Shown here: in pieces, positions 46,201-53,373 of the stretch
Layout of the letters: every line of letters begins with the position of its first letter
Numbering within the stretch: position 1 is the first letter of the stretch
Source of the DNA: RGIG3077 sp045541475
Lineage (GTDB): Bacteria; Bacillota; Clostridia; Oscillospirales; Ruminococcaceae
Reading direction: 5' to 3'
Assembly (NCBI GenBank): GCA_045541475.1
Contig: JAZQJI010000033.1
Span: forward strand, 1-64,000
DNA length: 64,000 nt
The notes under the pieces: generated by a model
Database searches by the model: none
What the model saw: the letters and a program-made list of their open reading frames with translations, nothing else
Told to the model about the DNA's origin: nothing
Position numbers and translations under genes: made by a program

Positions 46201-46973
46201 TCAAAATCGCCTACGTTAAGGCTGTTATCGCCATCAGCTGTATCGGAACGACCCAGTGTACCACTGAGCGAGAACATACCTGTTGCACTACCCTTTGTTT
46301 TAAGGTAGTTAATGTAAGCTTGTGTAAACTGAATAACAATAAGACCCGAAGAACTATCAACAGAAACATGGGCTGCAATATCACCGTTGTTATATTCAGG
46401 GTCGGTGATAACCATATCAATACCAAACAAATCCTCAAGAACCTGGAAATTATCCGGAAGAACGTAGTACATACAAGGTTCTGCAAGGGTAAGCTTACTG
46501 ATATCGGCAGAATCAAGTTCGTAAGAGAGATTCAGCTTAAACTCTACATCTTCAGCTGAACCTGCGGGTATTGTCACCTTACCATCAGCAGAAGGCTGAT
46601 AAGTTGTTTCCTTACCTGAGTTGTCTGTAATTGTTACGCTGATATCGGAAATGCTGGTTTCCAAATCGTCTGCGCCCTTAGGTATGTATTCACACACTTC
46701 GGTAAAGTAGCCTTTATGCACGTTACCGTTTCCGTCAATACCATTACCTGTTGCCGGCGCGCCTATCGAAGTTGAAGTTTCAATACCTGTAGTATCGCTG
46801 AGTAGCGAAGCACCGCCTTGAGTATCGGCTGTCATACTGTTTGCAGGTTGAATCAGGCTGGCAGGAACCGCAAATGAAACGAGTATAGCAAGCGCCAAAA
46901 ATGCCGCAAGTATTCTTTTATTTCTGTCGTGCTTGAGCACGTAATTTTCCATAACAGAACGTAATTCTTTCAC
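34299..46973 (-). CDS. Giant pilus tip adhesin with CnaB repeats and inserted modules
   Basis: A 4224-residue surface protein, starting at GTG 46973 with a GGGGGG site 8 nt upstream. Signal sequence about 20-46. Residues about 50-1290 hold a head domain and seven adhesin repeats of the form KxGxYDPxxGxxxWxV. About eleven CnaB domains follow, each starting like VTVNKTWSD and ending ITITNT. Three of them appear interrupted by inserted modules: a carbohydrate-binding-like module (about 1760-1880), an SGNH hydrolase (about 3040-3256; Ser3058, Asp3232, His3235), and a block of bacterial Ig domains, two beta-rich modules and a poly-Thr linker (about 3480-4090). LPSTGG near 4188, a helix and KRKQEES end the chain. 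It is probably the tip subunit attached by the sortase. Confidence 0.88.
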   Translation of the reverse strand: MKELRSVMENYVLKHDRNKRILAAFLALAILVSFAVPASLIQPANSMTADTQGGASLLSDTTGIETSTSIGAPATGNGIDGNGNVHKGYFTEVCEYIPKGADDLETSISDISVTITDNSGKETTYQPSADGKVTIPAGSAEDVEFKLNLSYELDSADISKLTLAEPCMYYVLPDNFQVLEDLFGIDMVITDPEYNNGDIAAHVSVDSSSGLIVIQFTQAYINYLKTKGSATGMFSLSGTLGRSDTADGDNSLNVGDFEIEAEFDDKPNDVSKSQGTVKPNANGGADITWTVTVYNMGYGLDNWSVSDASFPSGGSGVTISPSVAGSWNGNTFTFGDLDDNLSSVTFTYTQTLSASEIDAMYDQNSVTVKNNVTITNPDGLTDSAENNAYIEKPSMEKTGVADYETGSYGNRINWEITVTHPYGGSLDGYTVTDNKLNQREFSGADGEDTLVITADGKTLTWTTDPNNVANADCVINNNDITINGDYSEVVISYQSQAQGGQSYTNNVTLKDGSTVVDTDSSTVNYEKSTNLSKKGVYDPENNCVVWFVTAQSYIGVLDSYKIYDSFFNDADFSFSDITIEQAYSGSTEITGISNDGSTITFGNYGSMAFASASGNSYVTIDSSDSSNGITMVQFSYTTELADGQTSVSNDYRDDGNNSGTETVKPSCQYTINKTGAYNPANGTIEWKISAKNNTALDTASLNGVVLTDLALVGMSPYDIALDWAKNTSGEYNFTLSVAGNVITVKDANGNSVATLTVNSDAGTITFSDVAEGFNDIGLKYTKTVSQEDIRKAASESVTVTNELSATVPDGNNPESVTTPVTVTNPYKLSKSGTYDASTGTIIWEVIVENQSGTLGGVTLTDDAFKNLATGTEIEISTIHGYNGATQWNIPITKTDDGYIFGDNAAYGSMSLSGDTITFSNASNGYGAQYVKLTYRTKATAGDGESETNTVSSNKLPDVVSDSVTVTNPYSMSKSGLGYDPETGLLTWQVTIQNGTNQWANPPTTLDGVVLYDKSFEGLSVDNINVSSGIFSYHNLSQKTKEGNEIIVWNEYDTFGKLILNPENGTLTFVDDGNHTDGYYYGMFKITFTYQTKATPEQIAAQSATNVIGTHPSGVGPSQDATATIPVTKRDDVFTKTYNGSNVEVHGKEQSAYDLEWTINIRKDDGYSGNSKILVDSLTATNGGSHYMTADQLANIKIEAKSLNTDSYVELNDTYYTVTGVDSNGDGNYEGYQVEFKSTIDSANYRYIQITYKTTADVSGVEGQGSGTIAAFNNNATFGSNSSGDDFYYTEIPGDYVETIDVTVKKTWSDENNKFLARPDSIQFKLKQKIDNGEWTYYDGNGDGEADIFTVSTSNATDNSSVWSLVIENLPKTTTYENGLKPIYYQVEEISKVTGYTTTYNGNGGTNYGSVIEIINTLDSIKVYKNWSDSHNTYGTRPDSITIQLQQRPKGSTDANAWTNVADATATLPDADSNWNYTFTGIDPSTYEYRVLEENVDGYKTSYTNNSGITSGEITITNTLVTVNVTKQWQGMEADTEIPEITAKLQYSADNGTTWNDYTDADGNICSVTLTSDKLNHSWYGLNGSYIYRVVEEGSPEGYITTYNGSSDNVSVDGVTNQNVTITNTSNNLTVYKIWADSGNEDKRQPVVVTLYKVNDDGTETEIGSKTISDISASYKSVTWYGLDPNATYVVKEQSMDGYVTTYSANNISGGNINITNTYNNIKVNKVWKDMSGNNFTPDVESITVDIYQTVNGAPSETGTITDRTTDENGNGAFALPTLNAGDKITITINAIDSLNADCTYNGCVAGVDENGEWFQYDWSVQLYSWDKSKTFTLEVPNGLVDGAVNTWWCGLANANTPEYIKSVDYSIQSWTLYDTITITPDSDGNWTYNLSGLPTATSPGEYVYKVVEKNVDGFVTTYYNNDGVNPISNQTIEITNTEAEKIDKQAFDKDGNVIPSGTLVKPDSFEKATIDGVQCYVIKYQLTPDGSAKELNDSLPKGWKFCEADPYKPQIDYGWGTTYALPSGSGNEYYNYSCDTATENGSLYIKYNSAKSITYYIYMPVETLDGKIEDNNSVSIENTVKPNSDGSISTTNKIVVGGSTPGTEDESLLDKIASLMNGTLKYTIVLNPEGKNLSNGDTIDLIDDFNIVDYILKNSGGSISAEQLAQMQAQLHSITVEHAENITYTEYGTVEYDKVADLNPSYRVDSDGRTETVVNNLEFTYEKSGNYDIWKTTGYKVGDTITFTIDATEKAQHDYLLCLRLGNDWTNTDLRTYSGATYDEAKKQWTVTYTVTSNLDFIAIVSANESWGSGFATNVSASTTTTTKYSTSTLYMSVPDETPLVITYTYAISGIDMTAGDKLNVTNNVSFDTGNASSSATAERTEFVITDAFGTITAGTAPVIKKVSISDYSVEVAAEFKMAYYDANLGWVYAVGEEKVRDSNGNETNVVRPIWTTDGSTTVTSSNSINTTANTIPSGTHTFKLGSININLENGKLYKLIEVSMPFGYEGYDLAVDYATNKATYAENYPTYAAKVEESRLANNRESAVFEDLLQGYLAGLTGPYDDFFTEFEAVYYFAYQDSEYNKPSNFAETVTTVSQTGELMLNNSEMIEITIDKTWDETALDAVGEEIDVKSIVQLYWSTVKKSTGFPNDMQIVNSDTFTVLKDTDFTNPKTVAKNESAKWGLLPSGYKGEPVYYYVKEVGYIIGEDVYWIDEATGDYILVNSTTDTTPKLDENGEKVVGPLKPIYTGNGSNNSTDKNAAGNTSVSIDIQNTAGLKLEKIWKYSNNEIMDPADIPLTEVPLLLFGTNASTGFEEQIGKVDSFKVSAPNWELVIDEDDFDLSKYSSFRVVENVSDADKVKIYGYSVSYTYNTNGPSGTITITNKDNTPTEVDVTVNKTWSDSNDHSAHSVTMQLYQTTTEQPLEGVEDDGIAYLDPVELSIANNWSHTWTELPYKSESGARYYYYVVETVINADGTEYSTSYSRSDLPKTQTLTVNNYIPGTITINKTWQDGNLVTIPADSALLPDSIQVDVYRRPDTSMTGGTTTLPNGLQILSIGDSITKGTFNGYVAEAYTYPAVLQNLLGSTVTVNKSAENQMKINQIRTGYYESSQYKSTADVVTVMAGTNDLLNSNDSMDTMKANMKTLIDSIYTNSGSDTVIFICAVPRITALDWWQRTGYYCSPYSDEWDTYQAKSDELVNSYNAMLQELVNSYTGDIKPVYVDTKTAVGDNLADGCHPTAVGYDAIANTLATAINTYYGVGSVETPKDINSVPEDITDTTKYEHVGTYDILKTNGWKLSEEFPKMNKQNVNYIYYVVEKTTGYSVAYDSNGQLVGGETITITNTVDTEKTSITVNKVWQDTVNAERPNEITAKLQQSSDGVVWNDLQTFTITAADSWTTTITDLEAADLSGNKYYYRVVEETPDGYITSYSDTNGAQAQATGTTITITNTELFDITVQKEWADEEHIIEDGVTIEIYRDTVEKQDGLTIMPIQLELTSPTNAQLTITKGKTATVTVNKTGTTVSFSNSLASATVDERTITVTAGNEVGTSVMTISDGFTEVDVQITITDKPTLSLALDNNTITAGSKATISAALSDGTSTDGITYTIIEGAAYADLSGNTLTGKAAGQVVVEGTLTIDGDTYTAQTTLNVTLADSFELNATSQTVNVGGTVVVSPEPEFGEPFTYVSSDESVVTVSANGAVTGVGAGTATITATRSDGAEATIDITVPLSISPTTVTLSTGATQQITANGTVASYNSSNTAVATVNNSGLITAVGDGSATITVKTKDGQEKTVSVTVSSGPLATVNSGSTYTVNLDSSKTISTISMSFGELTNVNGADVQVSQYAGWLTYNGSSLNSQYGSYDFTASGKSITYTVNGSASTLTFSPKYGGTWEIDNIVVTYSDGTVVTYSAASPNGSSSSGGGTGGGGETTTTTTTTTTTTTTTTTTAGATTTTTTQGGGSGGNTKTGTISNGETLYFNSDQSDATITSIVLDIASIATGGQSYISLESTTNAWVGGAYLQTYNGYAFGQTWGSAKFSLEGSKLTIYDITTNINKLVIDNGLTASFNYTITYASTAPASYSLLNRVAYAPPTRAYAAYNTSTAELVTTIKITSSDTDWTKIVSDLPVYDENGNPYYYWIEEVGANGFTPSYSFADGDDVGIDADYCINAVNPGNAIAKVKNTPNDTGSKLPSTGGEGTTRYYIAGIGIMLCALAGIYGFKRKQEES

Positions 46974-47038
46974 GGATATCCCCCCTTATTTTTATTTATA
47001 CTATTTATATAGCAACAATATACTGTTCAATATCAATT

Positions 47039-47650
47039 CTAATTGCCAACAAATCCGATTCTTCCCCGCGGCCAGAGCCTGAATACAACCCTGCCGATGA
47101 TATATTCATCAGCTATACAGCCAACCGTTGTTGAACGGCTGTCTATTGAGGTTGCCCTGTGGTCACCCATAACGAATATACGATTATCAGGCACCTGGTA
47201 AGGAAATTCAATATCGCACTCACCAAGGGATTTTTCCGCAACGTAGGGCTCAATAAGCTCTTCACCGTTAACATAAACCGTGCCGTCTTCTTTGATGTCA
47301 ATCCAATCACCTGCGACACCGATTACGCGTTTAAGAAGAATTTTGTTGTTGTAGTAAAATGCAATGATATCGCCGCTTTTAAAATCACTTCGCTTGCTGC
47401 AAATCACAAGCTCATCATTTTGCATTGTAGGCGTCATGCTTGTTCCTGTTACTCGCAAAACCGGCAAAAACAGCATTGATACAAGTACTGCAATAGCTGC
47501 AACAACAAGCAAAGAACCTATTGTATCAAGCATCGTTTTCCTGAAGTTTTTGCGATAACGCTTTTTCCTTATAAGAACATCAAGCTGGTCTGCCGTGGGC
47601 AAATCACGCACTTGTGTATCCTTACTTTCAAATTCTGTAATGTTATCCAA
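47039..47650 (-). CDS. lepB: Signal peptidase I
   Basis: A 203-residue type I signal peptidase, starting at TTG 47650 (GAGGT about 9 nt upstream). A basic N-terminus and one membrane helix (about 42-66) are followed by the catalytic Ser in GTSMTPTM, the Lys in LLKRVIGVAGD, and the conserved MGDHRATSIDSR box. It removes signal peptides at the outer face of the membrane. Pilus loci often carry a dedicated signal peptidase that helps pilin assembly. Its position directly before the adhesin suggests this. Confidence 0.95.
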   Translation of the reverse strand: MDNITEFESKDTQVRDLPTADQLDVLIRKKRYRKNFRKTMLDTIGSLLVVAAIAVLVSMLFLPVLRVTGTSMTPTMQNDELVICSKRSDFKSGDIIAFYYNNKILLKRVIGVAGDWIDIKEDGTVYVNGEELIEPYVAEKSLGECDIEFPYQVPDNRIFVMGDHRATSIDSRSTTVGCIADEYIIGRVVFRLWPRGRIGFVGN

Positions 47651-47662
47651 AGCCGAAATACC

Positions 47663-47911
47663 TCAATCCTGCGGTTTTTCAACGCGGCGCACGTTAACTC
47701 TCGGTGAAAAAGATTCGTTAATGGCGGCGCTGACCGTTTCTTTGATTTTTTCCAAATCGGTTTCGGAAAGCGTTAGAGAAGATGTGAGGTTGTCCACCTG
47801 ACAACGCAAATGCTCATTCTCTTCCTTTAATGTATCCATCTCCTTCTGGAGATAGAATATGATTTCTAAAAGTTCGGGCTTTTTTAGTTTTTTTACTTCC
47901 TTATCAGTCAT
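47663..47911 (-). CDS. Small coiled-coil protein at the head of the pilus operon
   Basis: An 82-residue cytoplasmic protein, start ATG 47911 chosen from GGTGGA a few bases upstream. A short KKLKKPELLEIIFYLQKE segment leads into a heptad-rich coiled coil (MDTLKEENEHLRCQVDNL) and a basic tail ending RRVEKPQD. No signal or membrane helix. I do not recognise a family with certainty. It lies 12 bases before the signal peptidase and probably shares its promoter, so it may be a regulator or scaffold of the pilus operon. Confidence 0.65.
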   Translation of the reverse strand: MTDKEVKKLKKPELLEIIFYLQKEMDTLKEENEHLRCQVDNLTSSLTLSETDLEKIKETVSAAINESFSPRVNVRRVEKPQD

Positions 47912-48291
47912 TTGTTCCACCGTTATCGGTCGTGTGCCGAATTTATCTATATATAATATCGTTAATAATTGTGATGGAGTAAAAATATCAATAAAAATAT
48001 GCACCATCCGCTTTATACATTATACTATCACATGGCATTAAAGTCAAGCCATTTGCACAAAATTGCTATCATTTCCAATATATTACACATAAGAATTTTG
48101 AGAAGATTGTGCAAGATACACAATTTATTACACACATCTATCACATTTACATTATTATCTCAAAAAACCGAGAGAAATTAAAGCCAACTGATTTTATAAT
48201 GTATGAAATTAATGTAAAAAAACCTTGTATTCAGCAGTGCAAACTCACGACAGAAATTGCACAAAAATGATATTTTGTAAAAAAGCACGCA
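47912..48291. other. A+T-rich intergenic region without a visible gene
   Basis: About 380 bases between the pilus operon and the helicase terminator. No convincing open reading frame or RNA motif was found. The pilus operon promoter should lie in the part nearest 47911, but no promoter with good spacing could be assigned. Confidence 0.5.
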
Positions 48292-48330
48292 CACCCTGAA
48301 ATGTTACATCTTTCAGGGTGAGCCTTTTTA
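48292..48330. terminator. Terminator after the helicase gene
   Basis: CACCCTGAAA pairs with TTTCAGGGTG (48292-48301/48311-48320). On the minus strand it is followed by TGCGTGCTTTTTT, so it ends the helicase transcript. The plus strand also has CCTTTTTA after it. Confidence 0.8.
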
Positions 48331-48332
48331 AC

Positions 48333-50690
48333 TTAAATTTTTGTTATTTTCGCAAAATTTGCCATAACGCGCTTTGTGCCTACTTTATCAAAAGCTATTT
48401 CAAGCATATTATCGTTTGCGGCGGGCGTTACCTTAAGCACTGTTCCTTCACCAAAAACGCTGTGTTTAACTCTATCACCTACGGTAAACACTATATTATT
48501 CTTGGCTTGGGGCTTTGACATGCTGTTTTTCTTGGAAAGCTGCTGAGCAAGACCGATTGAGCCAACCGTGCCTATGGGGTTATCCTGCTGTGACGCGATA
48601 CCTGCGGTTGCATCTATCTTTTCGATCAATTCTTTTTTAATTTCCTTGACGAAGCGTGAGGTAAGGTTGCGGTTGGTCATACCGAAGAGCATACGCTGTG
48701 AAGCCTTGGTTATATAGAGCTTTTTGCGCGCTCTTGTTATTGCAACGTAAGCAAGGCGGCGTTCCTCTTCCAAATCCGCTTCACTGCCGAGCGAACGCTG
48801 TCCGGGGAATATACCTTCTTCCATACCGATGAGGAACACATTGGAAAATTCAAGTCCCTTTGCAGAGTGAACCGTCATCAGCACAACTTTATCAGTTTGT
48901 TCATCAAGCTTATCTATATCGGTATAAAGAGAGATTTCTGCAAGAAATTCTGACAAGGTAGGTTCGGCAACGCTGTTTGAATATTCTATCATTGTGGATT
49001 TTAATTCCGCAATATTTTCAAGACGCATTGCACCCTCATCGCCCTGCGATTTGAGGTAAGTTTCGTATCCGCTTTCATCAAGCAGCAAATCAAGCAGTTC
49101 ATCAAGCGGGGTGCCATTGTCGGCAAGTTCGCCAAGTTTATCAAACATATCGGCAAGTTTGCGCAAAACTGCGGATTTTTTAGAAAGCAAGGGGTAATCG
49201 TCTGCCTGACGCATAACCTCGATAGGAGAAATATTGAACCTTTCAGCAATTTCTTCAAGCATACTCAATGTTGTATCGCCGATTTTACGCTTAGGCTCAT
49301 TGATAATTCTCTTAAGGCGTAAAGTATCATTTGGATTGTTTACAACGCTTAAATATGCGATGATATCTTTGATTTCCTTTCGGTCGTAAAAGCGCAGACC
49401 ACCCACAACCATGTAAGGAATACCGTTTTGAACGAATGCTTTTTCAATTACGTTTGATTGTGCGTTCATACGATAAAGCACGGCGTTATCGGAATACTTG
49501 CCGCCATCCTTTACGGCTTTAAGTATAGTATCGGCAACAAACGAGGCTTCTGAGCGTTCATCAACCGCTTTGTAAAGCACAACCTTTTCACCTGCGTTGC
49601 TGTCCGTCCACAATGTTTTTGATTTTCTGCCCGAATTGTTGCGGATAACCGAATTTGCCGCATCAAGAATATTCTGCGTGGAGCGGTAGTTCTGCTCTAA
49701 TCTTACAACTTTACAAGCGGGATATTGATTTTCAAAGCTTAAAATATTTTCTATTGTAGCACCGCGGAATTTGTAGATGCTTTGGTCATCGTCGCCAACA
49801 ACGCACAAATTGCCGTTTTCTCCCGCAAGCAAGCTGACAAGCATATACTGAGCGTGGTTGGTATCCTGATATTCATCAACGAGGATATATTTGTACTTGT
49901 TGCGGTAATACTCGCAAACATCGGGGTTTTCGCTTAAAAGCTTTACTGTTAGTGTGATGATATCATCAAAATCAAGCGCACTTGAATTGAAAAGCCTTTT
50001 TTGATATTCGGCATAGATTTTGCCGATTGCGACTTTTCGGAAATCATTTTGGTTGGTCTGGCGGTATTCATCAGCATCTATAAGCGAATCCTTTGCTCTG
50101 CTGATTTCAGAAAGCACGCTTTTGGGCGGAAACTGTTTATCGGACAAATCAAGACTTGCCAAACACGCTTTAATTACACGCTGACTGTCATCAGAATCGT
50201 AAATAGTAAAATCCTTAGCATAGCCTAATCGGTCAATTTCACGACGCAGAATACGAACGCATGCAGAATGAAAAGTGGCGGCGGTTATATCGTTTGCCGT
50301 ATCACCGAGCATTACGGAAAGACGCTGGCGCAGTTCGCCTGCCGCCTTATTTGTAAAAGTAATAGCGAGTATATTCCACGGTCTGACGGGGTTAACTGCA
50401 ACAATATCGCGCAGTCGGTCAGCATCGGTTGTTTTGCCTTGAGCAAAATCTGCCAGAAAATCTGCGTCGTCAGAATCTATATAATCAAGATTTGTATCAT
50501 CATTATATGCATTGCCAAAATTTACAAGATTTGCAATGCGGCTGATAATTGCGGTGGTTTTGCCGCTGCCTGCACCTGCAAGCACAAGCACCTGTCCGTT
50601 TACAGCAAAAACGGCTTCACGCTGAGCATCATTTAAGTTGGAAAAATATCTGCACAACGCCTGTTTTTTTAATGTAGATACATCTGCCAT
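48333..50690 (-). CDS. pcrA: UvrD/PcrA-family ATP-dependent DNA helicase
   Basis: A 785-residue superfamily 1A helicase. Motifs in order: Q-motif LNDAQREAVFAV, Walker A AGAGSGKTTAI, ITFTNKAAGELRQR, DEYQDTNHAQY, GDDDQSIYKFRGA, LEQNYRST, TVHSAKGLEFSNVF and VAITRARKKLYI. A C-terminal PcrA-type tudor-like segment (VGDRVKHSVFGEGTVL) is present. ATG 50690 has GGAGGG upstream; the earlier ATG lacks a site. It unwinds DNA 3' to 5' in repair and clears recombination intermediates. An insert of about 30 acidic residues (near 70-100) after motif I is unusual but common in this group. Confidence 0.95.
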   Translation of the reverse strand: MADVSTLKKQALCRYFSNLNDAQREAVFAVNGQVLVLAGAGSGKTTAIISRIANLVNFGNAYNDDTNLDYIDSDDADFLADFAQGKTTDADRLRDIVAVNPVRPWNILAITFTNKAAGELRQRLSVMLGDTANDITAATFHSACVRILRREIDRLGYAKDFTIYDSDDSQRVIKACLASLDLSDKQFPPKSVLSEISRAKDSLIDADEYRQTNQNDFRKVAIGKIYAEYQKRLFNSSALDFDDIITLTVKLLSENPDVCEYYRNKYKYILVDEYQDTNHAQYMLVSLLAGENGNLCVVGDDDQSIYKFRGATIENILSFENQYPACKVVRLEQNYRSTQNILDAANSVIRNNSGRKSKTLWTDSNAGEKVVLYKAVDERSEASFVADTILKAVKDGGKYSDNAVLYRMNAQSNVIEKAFVQNGIPYMVVGGLRFYDRKEIKDIIAYLSVVNNPNDTLRLKRIINEPKRKIGDTTLSMLEEIAERFNISPIEVMRQADDYPLLSKKSAVLRKLADMFDKLGELADNGTPLDELLDLLLDESGYETYLKSQGDEGAMRLENIAELKSTMIEYSNSVAEPTLSEFLAEISLYTDIDKLDEQTDKVVLMTVHSAKGLEFSNVFLIGMEEGIFPGQRSLGSEADLEEERRLAYVAITRARKKLYITKASQRMLFGMTNRNLTSRFVKEIKKELIEKIDATAGIASQQDNPIGTVGSIGLAQQLSKKNSMSKPQAKNNIVFTVGDRVKHSVFGEGTVLKVTPAANDNMLEIAFDKVGTKRVMANFAKITKI

Positions 50691-50878
50691 TATAACCCTC
50701 CTCAATCAAGCGTTTGCAAAACAAAACGCCGCAAAAATATCTTCGTTTAAAATAATTATAGCATATTTTTTTATCTTGATAAAGGGGGATTTTGCATATT
50801 CGGCATTATGACGGAATTTATTAAAAATTATTGTTGGTTTTTGTGGGCGAAATTGAACAGCGTTTGATAGATATCTGC

Positions 50879-50907
50879 TTGATTTATCAATATTGGCATG
50901 GTATAAT
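50879..50907 (+). promoter_or_regulatory. Promoter of the GH26 gene
   Basis: TTGATT (50879-50884), 17-bp spacer, TATAAT (50902-50907) with extended -10 TG. Confidence 0.8.
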
Positions 50908-50952
50908 TAAGCTGTATATTTGTTCGACAATTTTTATAAATGGGGGTTTTTT

Positions 50953-52770
50953 ATGAAAAACGCAAAAAGAATATCTGCAATGTTATGTGCTTTTTGCATG
51001 GCTTTTGCAGGCTTGAACGGGATAAACACTGGCACGTTTGAAGCTGACGCCGCCGTACAGAAGTACGAATTTGAAAACGGCACGTTGACAGGCTGCGAGT
51101 ATGATGCAATTGCATGGGAAACCGTTGATGAAGACGCGCAAGGAAACGTGTGCGACATGACGGGATTTTCCGGTGATGGCTATGTTTACGTTGACCAGAA
51201 AGGTGCAAAAGTCAGTGTTGACATCAGCGTAGATCAAGCAGGCCTTTACCAGATTGATATGGCTTACATCCAGTGCTTTGACGTGGGTAAAAAGGTGCAG
51301 TATTTTAACGTTAACGGCGCAAACCAGGGTGAAGTAAGCTTTCCTTTCAATTCAAATCAGGGCTGGACGACAATTACCGCAGGATATGTTCAGCTTGATG
51401 CAGGTGTTAATACTATTGAAATAGAAAGCTATTGGGGTTATACTTTCCTTGACTATCTGACCGTGCAGGAAGCACCTGAATATCTGACAAATTTATCGCC
51501 CACAAGAACGCTGACAAACGAAAACGCAAGCGACAATGCGAAACGACTTTACATCTATCTTTGCGATGTTTACGGCGAGCACATAATATCCGGTCAGCAG
51601 GAAATGTGCGGTTCGCACTGCTACAACATAAATTCATATCAGCAATCGGGCGTGGATTTCAGCTACTTTGAGGACAATGAGCAGGAGTTTACTTACATAA
51701 AGGACAAGACGGGCAAAACACCCGCTATAAGAGGTATTGACTTTTTGAATTACAACTCCACCACAAGCTACGATGACAACGCCGACGAAAGAGCAATTGA
51801 ATGGTACAACGATTTTAACGGAATTGTAACATTGAGCTGGCATTGGTGCGTTCCTTCCGAAGAAGGCGGCACAACTGCGGCGTTTTACGTTCAATCGGCA
51901 AGTGATAATTACACAACATTCAGTATTTCTCGCGGACTTACCGAAGGCACATGGGAAAACGAAGTGCTGATGAAGGATATTGAAGTTATTGCAGGCAGGC
52001 TGCAAAAGCTTGAAGACGCAGGCGTTCCTGTGTTGTGGAGACCTTTGCACGAGGCAGAGGGTGCATGGTTCTGGTGGGGTGCTGAAGGCCCTGAATACTG
52101 CGTTGAGCTTTACAGACTGCTTTACGATCAGCTTACAAACGTTTACGGCCTTGATAATCTTATCTGGGAGTGGACATCGTACACTTATGCAACGTCACCG
52201 CTGTGGTACCCCGGTGATGATGTGGTTGACATTGTAAGCTATGATAAATACAACGCTGTTAACTATCAATACAATTTAAGTGCAATTTCGGCTACTTTCT
52301 ATTCGCTTGTGGCAAGCACTAACGGTGAAAAAATTGTTGCAATGAGCGAAAACGACACCATCCCCTCTCTTGAAAACATCCAGAACGAAGACGCATCATG
52401 GCTTTATTTCTGCCCTTGGTATGGCAACTACATAACAACCGAGGCATTGCAGCCCGTGAGCAATCTTGTTGAAATGTATCAGAGTGATTACTGCATTACG
52501 CTTGACGAACTGCCCGACTTAAGAAACTATCCGCTTGATAATTACGGCGCTGAAGTGGAAATTGAAATTCTTTACGGCGATGCAAACGGCGACGGCAAGG
52601 TAAACGCAATGGATGCAACACTTGTTGCAAGATATGCGGTGGGAACTTACGCTCTTAGTGACAACGCTTTGATATCGTGCGATGTTAACCTTGACGGCAA
52701 GGTAAATGCTATGGACGCTACTTTGATTGCAAGGCACGCAATCGGTGCAATTGAAAAGTTGCCCGTGTAA
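50953..52770 (+). CDS. GH26 beta-mannanase with CBM35 and dockerin
   Basis: A secreted 605-residue enzyme. Signal peptide (about 1-34), a CBM35-like module (34-165, YEFENGTLTGCEY and VNTIEIESYWGYTFLDYL), then a GH26 barrel (about 175-520) with ISGQQE, the acid/base Glu367 in WRPLHEAEGAWFWWG and the nucleophile Glu466 in AMSENDTIP. A dockerin with two calcium loops (GDANGDGKVNAMDA and DVNLDGKVNAMDA) closes the protein. It should hydrolyse mannan or glucomannan as part of the cellulosome. ATG 50953 has GGGGG upstream. Confidence 0.93.
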   Translation: MKNAKRISAMLCAFCMAFAGLNGINTGTFEADAAVQKYEFENGTLTGCEYDAIAWETVDEDAQGNVCDMTGFSGDGYVYVDQKGAKVSVDISVDQAGLYQIDMAYIQCFDVGKKVQYFNVNGANQGEVSFPFNSNQGWTTITAGYVQLDAGVNTIEIESYWGYTFLDYLTVQEAPEYLTNLSPTRTLTNENASDNAKRLYIYLCDVYGEHIISGQQEMCGSHCYNINSYQQSGVDFSYFEDNEQEFTYIKDKTGKTPAIRGIDFLNYNSTTSYDDNADERAIEWYNDFNGIVTLSWHWCVPSEEGGTTAAFYVQSASDNYTTFSISRGLTEGTWENEVLMKDIEVIAGRLQKLEDAGVPVLWRPLHEAEGAWFWWGAEGPEYCVELYRLLYDQLTNVYGLDNLIWEWTSYTYATSPLWYPGDDVVDIVSYDKYNAVNYQYNLSAISATFYSLVASTNGEKIVAMSENDTIPSLENIQNEDASWLYFCPWYGNYITTEALQPVSNLVEMYQSDYCITLDELPDLRNYPLDNYGAEVEIEILYGDANGDGKVNAMDATLVARYAVGTYALSDNALISCDVNLDGKVNAMDATLIARHAIGAIEKLPV

Positions 52771-52801
52771 TAAATATTAAAATATATGGAGATAAAAAAT
52801 A

Positions 52802-53191
52802 ATGAGCAGATATGTAAAGACTTTTCCGACAAATTTGACTTTTGAAGAGTTTAATTCGATTGTTACAAATTACATGACAACAAACGGATTTAAAGCAAAA
52901 ATGGTTAAAAACGAACCCGTATGGCAAAAGGGTGCGGGTTGGCTTACCGCTCCGCAATTTATGACAACCGCTTACACACCAAACGCTATTACAATTACGG
53001 CATTTATAAAATTTGCGTATATTCCGGGAGTTTGGTACGGCGGTGAAGCCGATTTGGAAGGCTTTGTGGCTTGCATACCCAAACAGGCTTTAAAGGGTAT
53101 TGTTGATAAATTGGAAAATACCTTACAGCAAACAGCTTACAACAAGCAGGTGTACATTAATCAGCAGCGGGCGGCGCAAAATAATCAATAA
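52802..53191 (+). CDS. Small conserved protein of unknown function
   Basis: A 129-residue cytoplasmic protein with GGAGAT upstream, starting 31 nt after the GH26 stop. It has alternating strands with aromatic residues (EPVWQKGAGWLTAPQF, FIKFAYIPGVWYGGEADLEGF) and a helical C-terminus rich in Gln and Asn. It has no signal peptide or membrane helix. I do not recognise the family. A long terminator hairpin follows, so it either ends a short GH26 transcript or has its own promoter. Confidence 0.7.
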   Translation: MSRYVKTFPTNLTFEEFNSIVTNYMTTNGFKAKMVKNEPVWQKGAGWLTAPQFMTTAYTPNAITITAFIKFAYIPGVWYGGEADLEGFVACIPKQALKGIVDKLENTLQQTAYNKQVYINQQRAAQNNQ

Positions 53192-53210
53192 AAAACATAT
53201 TTAAACAATT

Positions 53211-53255
53211 ATACCGAGTTTGATTTTTCAAAAAAATCATGCTCGGTATTTTTTT
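53211..53255 (+). terminator. Terminator after the small unknown gene
   Basis: ATACCGAG (53211-53218) pairs with CTCGGTAT (53242-53249), with an inner TGATTTTT/AAAAATCA extension, followed by TTTTTT. Confidence 0.9.
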
Positions 53256-53373
53256 GGCTTTGCTTTAAGATTATTTAAAGGTTGCATGGTTATCATAATA
53301 TACAGAACAAGAGATATATATAAATTTTAAAGCAAAACAAAACATAAATACAGAGAAAAGAGGGCGATTTATA

